DNA of 12,472 nt from an uncultured Planctomycetaceae bacterium (GTDB lineage: Bacteria > Planctomycetota > Planctomycetia > Pirellulales > UBA1268), in the NCBI GenBank assembly GCA_903885855.1, contig CAISKG010000058.1:1-12472 (forward strand). Reading direction: 5' to 3'. This document shows, in pieces, positions 6,026 through 12,472 of the stretch. Under the pieces are notes generated by a model. It did not search any database and had not been told where the DNA came from. It saw nothing but the letters and a program-made list of their open reading frames with translations. The first letter of the stretch is position 1, and each line of letters begins with the position of its first letter. A program made the position numbers and the translations under genes.

Positions 6026-8350
6026 ATGAACACCCTCCCCCCCTGCCGCGATCGGGGCCTCGCTCCGCTCGCCTTCTTGGCGGCGCTCGTCGCCGGCGCC
6101 GCCTGCGCCCAGGAGGCCCCGGCCCCCAGGCCCGGCCACTCGATGCACGGCGAGAGCTTCTCCGAGGGGCCGCGCCGGCGGCTCCCGGCGGTCGCCGGTT
6201 GCGGTACGGTCCAGTTTCCGGTGACGACCAAGGCCCCCGAGGCCCAGGCGTTCGTCAACCAGGGGGTGGGGCAGCTGCACGGCTTCTGGTACTGGGAGGC
6301 GGAGCGATCCTTCCGCACGGCCCTCCAGATCGATCCCGACTGCGTCATGGCCCACTGGGGCATGGCGATGGCCAACATCCAGAACGAGGCCCGGGCCCGG
6401 CAGATCCTCGCCAAGGCGACGGGGCCGGCGTTCGACGCCGCCACGCCGCGCGAGAAGGCCTGGATCGAGGCGGCGCGGCGGCTGTTCGCCGAGAAGAAGG
6501 ACGACGCCGAGCGCAAGGCGCACCAGACCGAGTTCGTGGCGGCGCTCGAGCGGATCGCGCTGGACCACCCCGACGACCTGGAGGCGCGGGCCTTCCTCGT
6601 CGGATTCGCCTGGTGGAACAAGTCGCGCAGCGGCATCCAGCCCACCAGCTCGCTGGCCATCGACGCCCTGGCCGGACAGGTGCTCGCGCGCAACCCGCGC
6701 CATCCGATCCACCATTACCTGATCCATCTGTGGGACGGGCTTCGGCCCGCCGAAGCGCTGCGATCGGCGGCCTCCTGCGGGCCGTCGGCCCCCGGCATCG
6801 CCCACATGTGGCACATGCCCGGCCACACCTATTCCGAGTTGCAGCGCTGGCACGACGCCGCCTGGCAGCAGGAGGCGGCGGCCCGCGTGGACCACGCCTG
6901 GATGGGACGGGCCCACCTCTTCCCCGACCAGATCCACAACTTCGCCCACAACAGCGAGTGGCTGATCCGCAATCTCAACCACGCCGGCCGGGCGCGCGAG
7001 GGCCTCGCCATCGCCGCCAACATGATCGCCATGCCGCGGATTCCCCGCTCCAAGGAGGTGAAGCCTCTCCCGGCGCAGACCTTCGACGAGCCGGGCAGCG
7101 CCTGGCAGTACGGCCGCGACCGCCTCTTCGAGACGATCCTCGCCTGGGAACTGTGGGACGTGGCGGCGTGCCTGGCCGACACGCCCTATCTCGAGCCGGG
7201 GCGCGAGTTCGAGGATCGCTGGCGGCGCGAGCATCTCCTCGGCGTGGCCGGCTTCGCGCGGGGCGACGCCGCGGCGGGGCGCGCCGCGCTCGAGCGGCTC
7301 TCGGCGCTCGAGCGCGCGGAGCGCGAGGGGCGGGACGCCGCCTCGGCCCGCGCCGAAACCGAGGCCCGTGCCAAGGGGCAGTCGGCGGCCGACATCAGCA
7401 AGGCGATGGTCGACGCGATGCAGCCGTTCACCGAGCGGATCGGCCAGCTGACGCGGCCGCTCTCGGAGCTGCGCCTCCGCGACCATCTGGCGGCCGGCCG
7501 CGGCGACGAGGCCCGGCAGGTGCTCGCCACGCTCGGCGACCTCGACCGTGCCCGGCTCGCCCCCCTCCACCTGGCCCTCGGCGACACCGCCAAGGCGCTG
7601 GAGGTGGCCCGGGCGTGGGCCGACGCCGAGAAGTCGTCGCTCGCCCCGCGGGCGCTGGTGTGCCACGTCGAGTGGCAGGCGGGCAAGCGCGACGAGGCGC
7701 TGGCCACGTTCAACGAGGTGCGGCGGCTGGCGGCGAAGGCCGATCCGGATCTGCCGGCGCTGCGCCGGCTCGCGCCGGTGGCCGAGGCGGCGGGGGTGAC
7801 CGGGGACTGGCGGCAGCCGGCGGTGCCGGCGGCCGACGTCGGCGAGCGGCCCGACCTGGCCACGCTCGGCCCGATCGAGTTCCGGGCCTGGCAGGCGGGC
7901 GACTGGACGGCACGGACGGGGGCCGACGAACCCGTCGACGGCCACGCCCTGCGCGGCCGTCCGCACCTCCTCCTGCTCACGCTGGGCAAGGCGTGCAGCC
8001 ACTGCAACGACCAGATCAAGGCCTTCGCGGCCAAGGCCCCCGACTTCGCGGCGGCGGGGGTGCCCGTGCTCGTGCTCACCACCGACACACCGGCCGAGAT
8101 CCGCGAGGCGGGGGAGTCGCTCCCCTTCCCGGTCCACTCCGGGGCCGACGGCGCCGCCTTCCGGGCGCTCGATGCCTGGGACGACTTCGAGTCGAAGCCG
8201 CTCCACGCGACCTGCTTCGTGGGGGCCGACGGACGGATGCGCTGGCAGCACGTGGGCTACGAGCCCTTCATGCTCCCCGACTTCCTCCTCGAGGAGATCC
8301 GTCGGCTGCAGTCGACCCCGGAGAATCCGGAGTGTCTGCAGCGCCGCTGA
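6026..8350 (+). CDS. Exported TPR protein with C-terminal redoxin (AhpC/TSA-like) domain
   Basis: 774 residues. The signal peptide (hydrophobic LAPLAFLAALVAGAA, likely cleavage after ACA before QEAP, residue ~29) sends it out of the cytoplasm. Residues ~70-640 are helical with TPR character, beginning with HGFWYWEAERSFRTALQIDP and AHWGMAMAN. A His-rich core includes H226, H229, H230 and H234 (HPIHHYLIH) and H260, H263, H267 and H276 (HMWHMPGH). Residues ~635-760 form a thioredoxin-fold redoxin domain with a C657-S-H-C660 motif (ACSHC), then VLVLTTDTP and CFVGADGRMRW. It is likely a periplasmic thiol redox or peroxide-related protein; the substrate is unknown. The ATG at 6026 is chosen because the signal peptide follows directly. 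The open frame extends to 5858, but that extension has no coding character and overlaps the divergent gene. Its last 83 bases overlap the convergent transporter gene. Confidence 0.9.
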   Translation: MNTLPPCRDRGLAPLAFLAALVAGAACAQEAPAPRPGHSMHGESFSEGPRRRLPAVAGCGTVQFPVTTKAPEAQAFVNQGVGQLHGFWYWEAERSFRTALQIDPDCVMAHWGMAMANIQNEARARQILAKATGPAFDAATPREKAWIEAARRLFAEKKDDAERKAHQTEFVAALERIALDHPDDLEARAFLVGFAWWNKSRSGIQPTSSLAIDALAGQVLARNPRHPIHHYLIHLWDGLRPAEALRSAASCGPSAPGIAHMWHMPGHTYSELQRWHDAAWQQEAAARVDHAWMGRAHLFPDQIHNFAHNSEWLIRNLNHAGRAREGLAIAANMIAMPRIPRSKEVKPLPAQTFDEPGSAWQYGRDRLFETILAWELWDVAACLADTPYLEPGREFEDRWRREHLLGVAGFARGDAAAGRAALERLSALERAEREGRDAASARAETEARAKGQSAADISKAMVDAMQPFTERIGQLTRPLSELRLRDHLAAGRGDEARQVLATLGDLDRARLAPLHLALGDTAKALEVARAWADAEKSSLAPRALVCHVEWQAGKRDEALATFNEVRRLAAKADPDLPALRRLAPVAEAAGVTGDWRQPAVPAADVGERPDLATLGPIEFRAWQAGDWTARTGADEPVDGHALRGRPHLLLLTLGKACSHCNDQIKAFAAKAPDFAAAGVPVLVLTTDTPAEIREAGESLPFPVHSGADGAAFRALDAWDDFESKPLHATCFVGADGRMRWQHVGYEPFMLPDFLLEEIRRLQSTPENPECLQRR

Positions 8351-10607
8351 CGCCGGGGGAGCGTGGTTCGCCGCCGAAGCAGGCGATCACCGACGGGAGG
8401 ATGAAGAAGTCGGCGACCAGCGCGGCGAGGATCGCCAGGATCGACAGCGCCGCGAAGGTCCGCAGCGGCGCCAGCCGGCAGAAGAGGAGCGGCGCCATCC
8501 CGGCGGCCAGCGTCAGGGCGGCGATCACCATCGCCCGGCCGCTCGTCTGGAGCACGCGCTCGAGGGCCGCGCGGGTGTCGAGGCCGTCGCGACGGCCGCG
8601 GAGGAACGCGCTCACGAAATGGATGGCGCTGTCGTCGGCGAGGCCGAGGGCGATGCTGAAGGTGACGGCGCTGGCCAGCCGGAGCGGCTCCCCCACCGCC
8701 ACCAGGGCCGCCGACGTGGCGAGGATCGGGAACAGGTTGGGGATGATGCACAACAGCCCGTAACGCAGCGATCGGAAGGCGACGACCGTCATGGCGAGGA
8801 TGATCGCCGCCGACGTGAACAGGCTGCGTCGCGTGTCCTCGATGATCTGGAACACGGCCCGCGCGGCGGTGACCGCGGTGCCGGTCAGGCGGATGCGGAA
8901 TCCCGGGTGATCGGCCTCGATCCGCCCGAGGCTGGCCGCGATGCGATCGAATTCGGGCAGCAGCCTGGCGGCGCCCACGTCGGGCACCCGCGCCGTGACG
9001 ACCGTGCGGCGCAGGTCGTCGCGCAGCATGCGGGCCAGATGCCGCTCGGGCACCCGGCGCAGGTGGCGGAAGGCGGGGCCCTCGATCTCCTCCCCCGCGG
9101 AGAAGGCCTGGAGGAGGTTGCGCACCGAGAAGGCGCCGGTGAGCTCGGGGCTCGCCTGCAGCGCCTCCTGGACGCGCTCCACGACGTCCAGCACCGCCTC
9201 CGACTCGAGCGACTCCCCCTCCGGCCACTCGACGATCGCCGACACCAACAGCGCGCCGCCGAGCTTGTCGTCGCAGCGGCGCGTGACGGTGATCGTCGGA
9301 TCGCCCGCGGGGAGCATCTCCAGCCAGCGGATGTCGGAGGTGAGCCGCAGCGTGGCCAGGAGCAGGCCGGTGGTGGCGAGCACCGCCAGCGTCACGACCG
9401 TGCGCGGGCGCCCCAGGCAGGCCAGCGCCATGCGCTGGAGGAACAGCGGGCTCCCGGCCGCCTCCTCCCCCTCCGCGCTCGCGGCCTTGCCGGCCCCCGG
9501 GGCGCGGAGGACGCCGAGGATCGCGAGCGTCGGCATCACGGTGAGCACCGCGGCCAGCCCGAGGATCGTGCCCATCGCCCCGGCGATGCCGAACTGCCTG
9601 ACGCTGGGAATCTCGGCGATCGCCAGGGCGCCGAACCCGACGGCGGTGGTGAGCACCATCAGCACGCAGGCGGAGCCGACGTCGACGAGGGCCTTGCCGA
9701 TGGCGTCGGCGACCCCCATGCCGGCGGCACGCGCGTTCTGGTAGGCGACGATGAGGTGGGCCGAGTCGCTGAAGCCCAGGACGAACACCAGGCTGGGGAG
9801 GATGGTGTTGAGGCCGTTGATGCGCTGCCCCGTCCACCCCATCCATCCCAGCGTCCAGACGAGCCCCACGGCGGGGCCCGCCAGCGCCGTGACCACGCCG
9901 GGCAGGCTGCGGAAGGCGACGGCCGCCACCACGAGCGTGGCCAGGCAGGAGAGGAGGAGGCTGCGGTAGAACTCCCCCTGCACCGCGGCGATGACGTCGA
10001 CGCGCAGCGGCGGATGGCCGGCGAGCGTGATCGTCAGCGGCGTCCCCTCCGTGGCGGTGGACACGACCTCCCGGAGCAGCCGTACCTGGCCGCGCGTGTC
10101 GGCGATCGTGCCCGACGATTCGCGCAGGCGCACCACGAACAGGAACAGCTCCCCGTCGGGTGAGATCAGCTGGCCGCGCAGGCCGGGGTGGGCCCGGGCG
10201 GCGTCGAAGGCGGCGCGGAGCCGCTCGGGGGTGAAATTGGACTCGGCGCGGGGAAAGAGCGGCACCAGCGGCCGCCCGACGCGCCGGGCGTCGAAGGGGC
10301 TGGCGACCGACACCACCGCGTCGAGCGAACGCAGCCGTTCGATCAGATCCAGCAGCACCCGGACGCTCGCCACGTCACCCGGATCGAGCCCCTCGACGGC
10401 CGCCAGGACGTCGGTGTCGTCGGCGCCGAAATCGTCGAACAGCTCGTCGAGGAGGTCGCGGTCGGTGTCGTCGCGGTGGACGAAGTTCCGCGGATCCTCG
10501 TCGAAATCGAGCCGGGCGAGACCCACGGCCGCGACGGCCGTCGCCAGGCCCGCCAGGAGGGCGACGGCGAGCGGATACCGACGGAGGAAGGCGGCGTACC
10601 GGTTCAT
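8268..10607 (-). CDS. RND superfamily (MMPL-type) transporter
   Basis: 779 residues, within the usual range for MMPL/HAE3-like exporters. The order is typical: a first membrane helix (~11-30), a periplasmic loop domain (~31-195), a five-helix block (~198-350), another helix (PRTVVTLAVLATTGLLLATL), a second periplasmic domain and a final five-helix block to ~740. The two halves carry matching helix motifs, GFSDSAHLI with D281 and GLADDSAIHF with D658/D659, where the acidic residues probably relay protons. The export substrate cannot be read from sequence; lipids or hydrophobic compounds are usual for the family. The C-terminus is a disordered-looking Gly/Ser/Pro tail coded inside the 83-bp overlap with the convergent gene. 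The start is ATG at 10607, with no obvious ribosome-binding site. The gene lies 170 bp downstream of the KAS III-like gene, in the same direction. Confidence 0.92.
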   Translation of the reverse strand: MNRYAAFLRRYPLAVALLAGLATAVAAVGLARLDFDEDPRNFVHRDDTDRDLLDELFDDFGADDTDVLAAVEGLDPGDVASVRVLLDLIERLRSLDAVVSVASPFDARRVGRPLVPLFPRAESNFTPERLRAAFDAARAHPGLRGQLISPDGELFLFVVRLRESSGTIADTRGQVRLLREVVSTATEGTPLTITLAGHPPLRVDVIAAVQGEFYRSLLLSCLATLVVAAVAFRSLPGVVTALAGPAVGLVWTLGWMGWTGQRINGLNTILPSLVFVLGFSDSAHLIVAYQNARAAGMGVADAIGKALVDVGSACVLMVLTTAVGFGALAIAEIPSVRQFGIAGAMGTILGLAAVLTVMPTLAILGVLRAPGAGKAASAEGEEAAGSPLFLQRMALACLGRPRTVVTLAVLATTGLLLATLRLTSDIRWLEMLPAGDPTITVTRRCDDKLGGALLVSAIVEWPEGESLESEAVLDVVERVQEALQASPELTGAFSVRNLLQAFSAGEEIEGPAFRHLRRVPERHLARMLRDDLRRTVVTARVPDVGAARLLPEFDRIAASLGRIEADHPGFRIRLTGTAVTAARAVFQIIEDTRRSLFTSAAIILAMTVVAFRSLRYGLLCIIPNLFPILATSAALVAVGEPLRLASAVTFSIALGLADDSAIHFVSAFLRGRRDGLDTRAALERVLQTSGRAMVIAALTLAAGMAPLLFCRLAPLRTFAALSILAILAALVADFFILPSVIACFGGEPRSPGVSGAADTPDSPGSTAADGSPRGGSRGA

Positions 10608-10676
10608 GCGGACGGTGCAGGGGCGGTCGTCCCGGCCGACGCCGCCGATCGACTCCCGGGAAGGGGCCGCGCGTCC

Positions 10677-10692
10677 CCGGCGCGATCGCCGG
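10677..10692. other. Hairpin in the RND gene leader region
   Basis: Perfect 6-bp inverted repeat CCGGCG / CGCCGG around CGAT, 70 bases upstream of the transporter start. It would sit in the 5' leader if transcription starts near 10703. It may be a leader structure or simply a GC-rich palindrome. Confidence 0.2.
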
Positions 10693-10709
10693 AGGGGCGG
10701 AAAGCGGTC

Positions 10710-10715
10710 AGTCTA
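10710..10715 (-). promoter_or_regulatory. Candidate -10 element of the RND transporter gene
   Basis: Reads TAGACT on the minus strand and is the most A/T-rich spot in the 170-bp gap between the KAS III-like and RND genes. Transcription would start near 10703 and leave a leader of about 95 nt. No -35 is seen, and read-through from the upstream gene is equally possible. Confidence 0.25.
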
Positions 10716-10735
10716 CCGCGGGAGCGGGCGGACGG

Positions 10736-10768
10736 GCACGCCGGCGTGCGGGCGGCCCGGCGCGGGCC
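10736..10768 (-). terminator. Two consecutive GC palindromes after the KAS III-like gene
   Basis: Two perfect inverted repeats lie in the 42 bases after the stop codon at 10778-10780: GGCCCG/CGGGCC (10754-10768, 3-base loop) and the 14-bp palindrome GCACGCCGGCGTGC (10736-10749). No U-tract follows. They could attenuate or end transcription before the RND gene. Confidence 0.35.
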
Positions 10769-10777
10769 GGGAGCCGA

Positions 10778-11899
10778 TCAGGCGGCGGCCGCGCCACGGC
10801 GGTCGTGCAACGGCGTGGAACGCAGCAGGACGCAGCCCCGCAGCACCTCCGCCCGACCGGGGCTCCCCACCGCCGCGGCGGGACAGGCGACGAGGCCGTG
10901 GAGGGAATCCCACCGCTCGCGCAGGGCGTGGGGGATCGAGCAGGCGCTCGTGTTGCCGGTGCCGCGGGTCAGGCCGTTGACCACCTCGCAGCGGACGCCG
11001 TGGTCGTCGAGTTTCATGGCCGCGAAATTGACGATGCCCGTGCCCGCCTGATGGGGCACGACGTGGTCGACGTCCGGCCCGTCGAGCCCCCGCTCGGCCA
11101 GGGCCGAGGCCACCGCCGCCGCCATCTCGCGCGGCGCCAGCTCCGCGATCGCCATCCCGTCGAGCGTGTACACCACGCGCCGCCCGTCGATCCGTTTCCC
11201 GCCGTCGGGGGCGGGCACGGGGACGTCGTCGCGTGCCTGGAAATCGAACGCCGGCCGTGCCGCGGGCTGGCGCGAGGCGTCGGCGTGGACGAGTTCGAAG
11301 TGCACCCCGTGCCGGCGACCGTCGAGCGGCGCCAGCAGCGTGGCCGTGGCCATGTCGCCGAAGAGCCCGCCGGTCTGCGGATCGCCGTAGTCGGTGATCC
11401 GGCTGATCCGGGTGGCCACGACGATGACGGCGTAGCCGCCGTCCCCCAGGTCGAGCCGCGGCGCCCAGCGCCGCGTCACCAGCTCCAGGGCCCGCGCGTA
11501 GCCGCAGCAGAACCAATTGATGCCCGCCGTCCGGCAGCCGACCAGGCCCAGCATCTCGGCCGTCCGCCGGGCGACGTTGCCGGGCCGTTCGCGTTCGACG
11601 GCGACAGGGTCGAGATGGCGCCGTGCCACCCCCGCGGGGAGGAGGGACGGCGAGACCAAGAGCAGCGCGCGGCAGTCGCCGGGACGGCAGCCGGTGTCGC
11701 GCTGCAACTGGCGGAACGCCGCCGCCGCCATCGCGTCCTCCGCCTCGAGCGACACGGCGCGGCGCTCGATGCCGGTGTGGCGGGCGAACTTCCGCGGCAT
11801 CGACGCGCCGAACCACGCGTTGTCCACCTGCCAGGTCGGCTGGACGACGGAGATCGCGGCGATGCCGAGCGGGCGCGGGGAGGGTTGCACGACGGGCAT
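10778..11899 (-). CDS. 3-oxoacyl-ACP synthase III-like (KAS III) condensing enzyme
   Basis: 373 residues, thiolase fold. Members condense an acyl-CoA or acyl-ACP primer with malonyl-ACP or another acyl unit. The full Cys-His-Asn triad is present: C131 in WFCCGYARAL (the usual C-S/A-G position, here C131-C132-G133), H283 in VPHQAG (the HQAN position) and N316 in GTGNTSACSIP (the GNTSSASIP position). FGDMATATLL matches the FGDGAGAVVL segment. It is longer than canonical FabH (about 320), so a primary fatty-acid role is not assured; a specialised acyl condensation is equally possible. The start at ATG 11899 has GGAAG 9 bases upstream, and family similarity (LGIAAISVVQPTWQVDN) begins just after it. 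An in-frame ATG at 12052 would add 51 Arg/Pro/Ser-rich residues and is less likely. The next gene in the same direction is an MMPL transporter, which suggests a lipid-related job. Confidence 0.88.
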   Translation of the reverse strand: MPVVQPSPRPLGIAAISVVQPTWQVDNAWFGASMPRKFARHTGIERRAVSLEAEDAMAAAAFRQLQRDTGCRPGDCRALLLVSPSLLPAGVARRHLDPVAVERERPGNVARRTAEMLGLVGCRTAGINWFCCGYARALELVTRRWAPRLDLGDGGYAVIVVATRISRITDYGDPQTGGLFGDMATATLLAPLDGRRHGVHFELVHADASRQPAARPAFDFQARDDVPVPAPDGGKRIDGRRVVYTLDGMAIAELAPREMAAAVASALAERGLDGPDVDHVVPHQAGTGIVNFAAMKLDDHGVRCEVVNGLTRGTGNTSACSIPHALRERWDSLHGLVACPAAAVGSPGRAEVLRGCVLLRSTPLHDRRGAAAA

Positions 11900-12301
11900 G
11901 GCTGGCGACTTCCGCCGGGACGGGAGGAATCGGGGGGGGGCGGATTCTGCCGAGTGCGACGCTTCGGGGCCAGTGGAAAAACCGGGAGGGAGTGCCCCTG
12001 CGGACGAGGGGACTCGGGCCCGTTCTGCCGCGGCTCCCCGGGCTGTTTTCACGGGAATCCCGCGGCTTACGGAAACGGTTTTTGATCACCTGACGGGGCG
12101 ATTGCTAGAACACCTCCGCCCGTTGGATCCGGCGGGCTGGTTTCCTTCACCGCCGCGGTCGGCGTCGAGTCCGGTCACCATTCCGCCCTGACAATCGGAT
12201 GGCCCGACTCGCGCCGGCCGCGGCTGGTGTATCGTCCGCGCGACACGGTCGCCGCCGGAGAGGGGCTGCGCGCGAGCGACGGCGGCTGGGCCCCTGCGGG
12301 A
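11900..12301. other. 402-bp gap without a supported gene; AT-rich island
   Basis: I find no convincing coding sequence, tRNA or repeat here. Open frames in it are Arg/Pro-rich or extend shadows of neighbouring genes. The notable feature is at 12041-12110, where 32 of 70 bases are A/T in an otherwise very GC-rich window, including GGTTTTTGATCAC. Such a segment commonly holds promoter or UP-type elements for a neighbouring gene, most simply the KAS III-like gene on the minus strand. Nearer that gene, the minus strand reads CAGAAT at 11944-11949, a possible weak -10 that would give a leader of about 38 nt. Confidence 0.5.
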
Positions 12302-12311
12302 TCAGCAGGGG
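12291..12311 (-). terminator. Hairpin overlapping the stop codon of the right-edge gene
   Basis: Perfect 7-bp arms CCCCTGC (12291-12297) and GCAGGGG (12305-12311) with a 7-base loop that includes the stop codon. On the transcript the hairpin spans the last two codons and the stop. No T-tract follows, so termination is only a possibility. Confidence 0.3.
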
Positions 12312-12472
12312 ATGTCGTCGTCGGAGCGGCGGAGCGCGGCACGCGTTTTCGCTCGGAGGAAGTCGATGTAGGCGAGGATCGACTCGTGGTCGTCGGTGCC
12401 CGCCTGCACATGGACCGAGAAGGCCTCGGAGATCGTGGCGTGGCGGTTGGCGAGGCCCTCGGCGAACGCCGC
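12302..12472 (-). CDS. C-terminal end of an unrecognised protein (5' part beyond the window)
   Basis: An open minus-strand frame runs from the window edge to a TGA at 12302-12304, giving 56 residues. The product has ordinary protein composition: LANRHATISEAFSV, an acidic GTDDHESILAYIDFLRAK helix-like stretch and a charged tail ending DDDIPC. It has no Met in this part, so start-based ORF calling misses it. The overlapping Ser/Pro/Arg-rich minus frame at 12175-12411 is its shadow. I recognise no family. The hydrophobic/charged spacing suggests a soluble helical C-terminus. Confidence 0.65.
   Translation of the reverse strand, partial: AAFAEGLANRHATISEAFSVHVQAGTDDHESILAYIDFLRAKTRAALRRSDDDIPC

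Noticed and set aside
6080..6118. Lipoprotein signal (lipobox) in the TPR-redoxin N-terminus
   Set aside because: The residues before the Cys are GAA, not the [LVI]-x-[GAS] pattern expected. A type I signal peptidase site (ACA before QEAP) fits better.
5828..8251. 807-codon minus-strand open frame
   Set aside because: It is antisense to the TPR-redoxin gene, which has a signal peptide and recognisable domains. This frame has only shadow-type composition.
5176..8763. 1195-codon plus-strand open frame
   Set aside because: It is Arg/Gly/Pro-rich, spans four real genes on both strands and has no domain. It arises because stop codons are rare in the GC-rich shadow frame.
8172..10163. 663-codon plus-strand open frame opposite the RND gene
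   Set aside because: It is Glu/Gly/His/Arg-rich with no hydrophobic core or motif, and is the complement of the clearly membrane-spanning transporter.
10713..12089. 458-codon minus-strand frame overlapping the KAS III-like gene
   Set aside because: It is Arg-rich low-complexity sequence. The alternative frame carries the full Cys-His-Asn triad.
12161..12178. T-loop-like GTCGAGTCC, considered as a tRNA
   Set aside because: The flanking bases do not form a 5-bp T stem, and no acceptor or anticodon arm is found upstream.
12175..12411. 78-codon minus-strand ORF
   Set aside because: It is Ser/Pro/Arg/Thr-rich and out of frame with the better-composed partial gene at 12302-12472.

Overview
This is a very GC-rich window with strong G/C preference at third codon positions, so almost every gene casts long shadow ORFs on both strands. 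The gene types suggest an environmental, Planctomycetota-like bacterium. These are an ELWxxDGT-repeat/fibronectin III surface protein, an exported HEAT-like plus von Willebrand A (VWA) protein, a secreted TPR-redoxin fusion and an MMPL-type RND transporter. This assignment is inferred from protein families only; the window has no rRNA or other phylogenetic marker.

Layout, left to right. (1) 3-2789 (+): the 3' part of a large repeat protein, with ELWxxDGT repeats followed by five tandem Fn3 domains. (2) 2921-4285 (+): an exported VWA protein with an intact metal-binding site, converging with (3). (3) 4304-5068 and 5065-5907 (-): two single-pass membrane proteins of no family I recognise, joined by a 4-bp ATGA overlap and similar in layout. 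(4) A 118-bp divergent promoter region. (5) 6026-8350 (+): an exported 774-residue TPR protein with a His-rich core and a C-terminal CxxC redoxin domain. (6) 8268-10607 (-): an RND/MMPL transporter whose 3' end overlaps gene 5 by 83 bp tail to tail. (7) 10778-11899 (-): a KAS III-like thiolase-fold condensing enzyme with an intact Cys-His-Asn triad, in the same direction as and upstream of the transporter. (8) 11900-12301: a 402-bp gene-poor gap with an AT-rich island. (9) 12302-12472 (-): the C-terminal 56 codons of a gene that enters from the right edge.

No mobile element, CRISPR array, tRNA or rRNA is visible. Functionally the window is mostly cell-envelope biology: a surface adhesin-like protein, periplasmic VWA and TPR-redoxin proteins, an uncharacterised bitopic membrane pair, and a possible lipid synthesis/export pair (KAS III plus MMPL). 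The least explained elements are the membrane pair, the His-rich TPR-redoxin fusion and the KAS III/MMPL neighbourhood. None of them amounts to clear proof of a new system.
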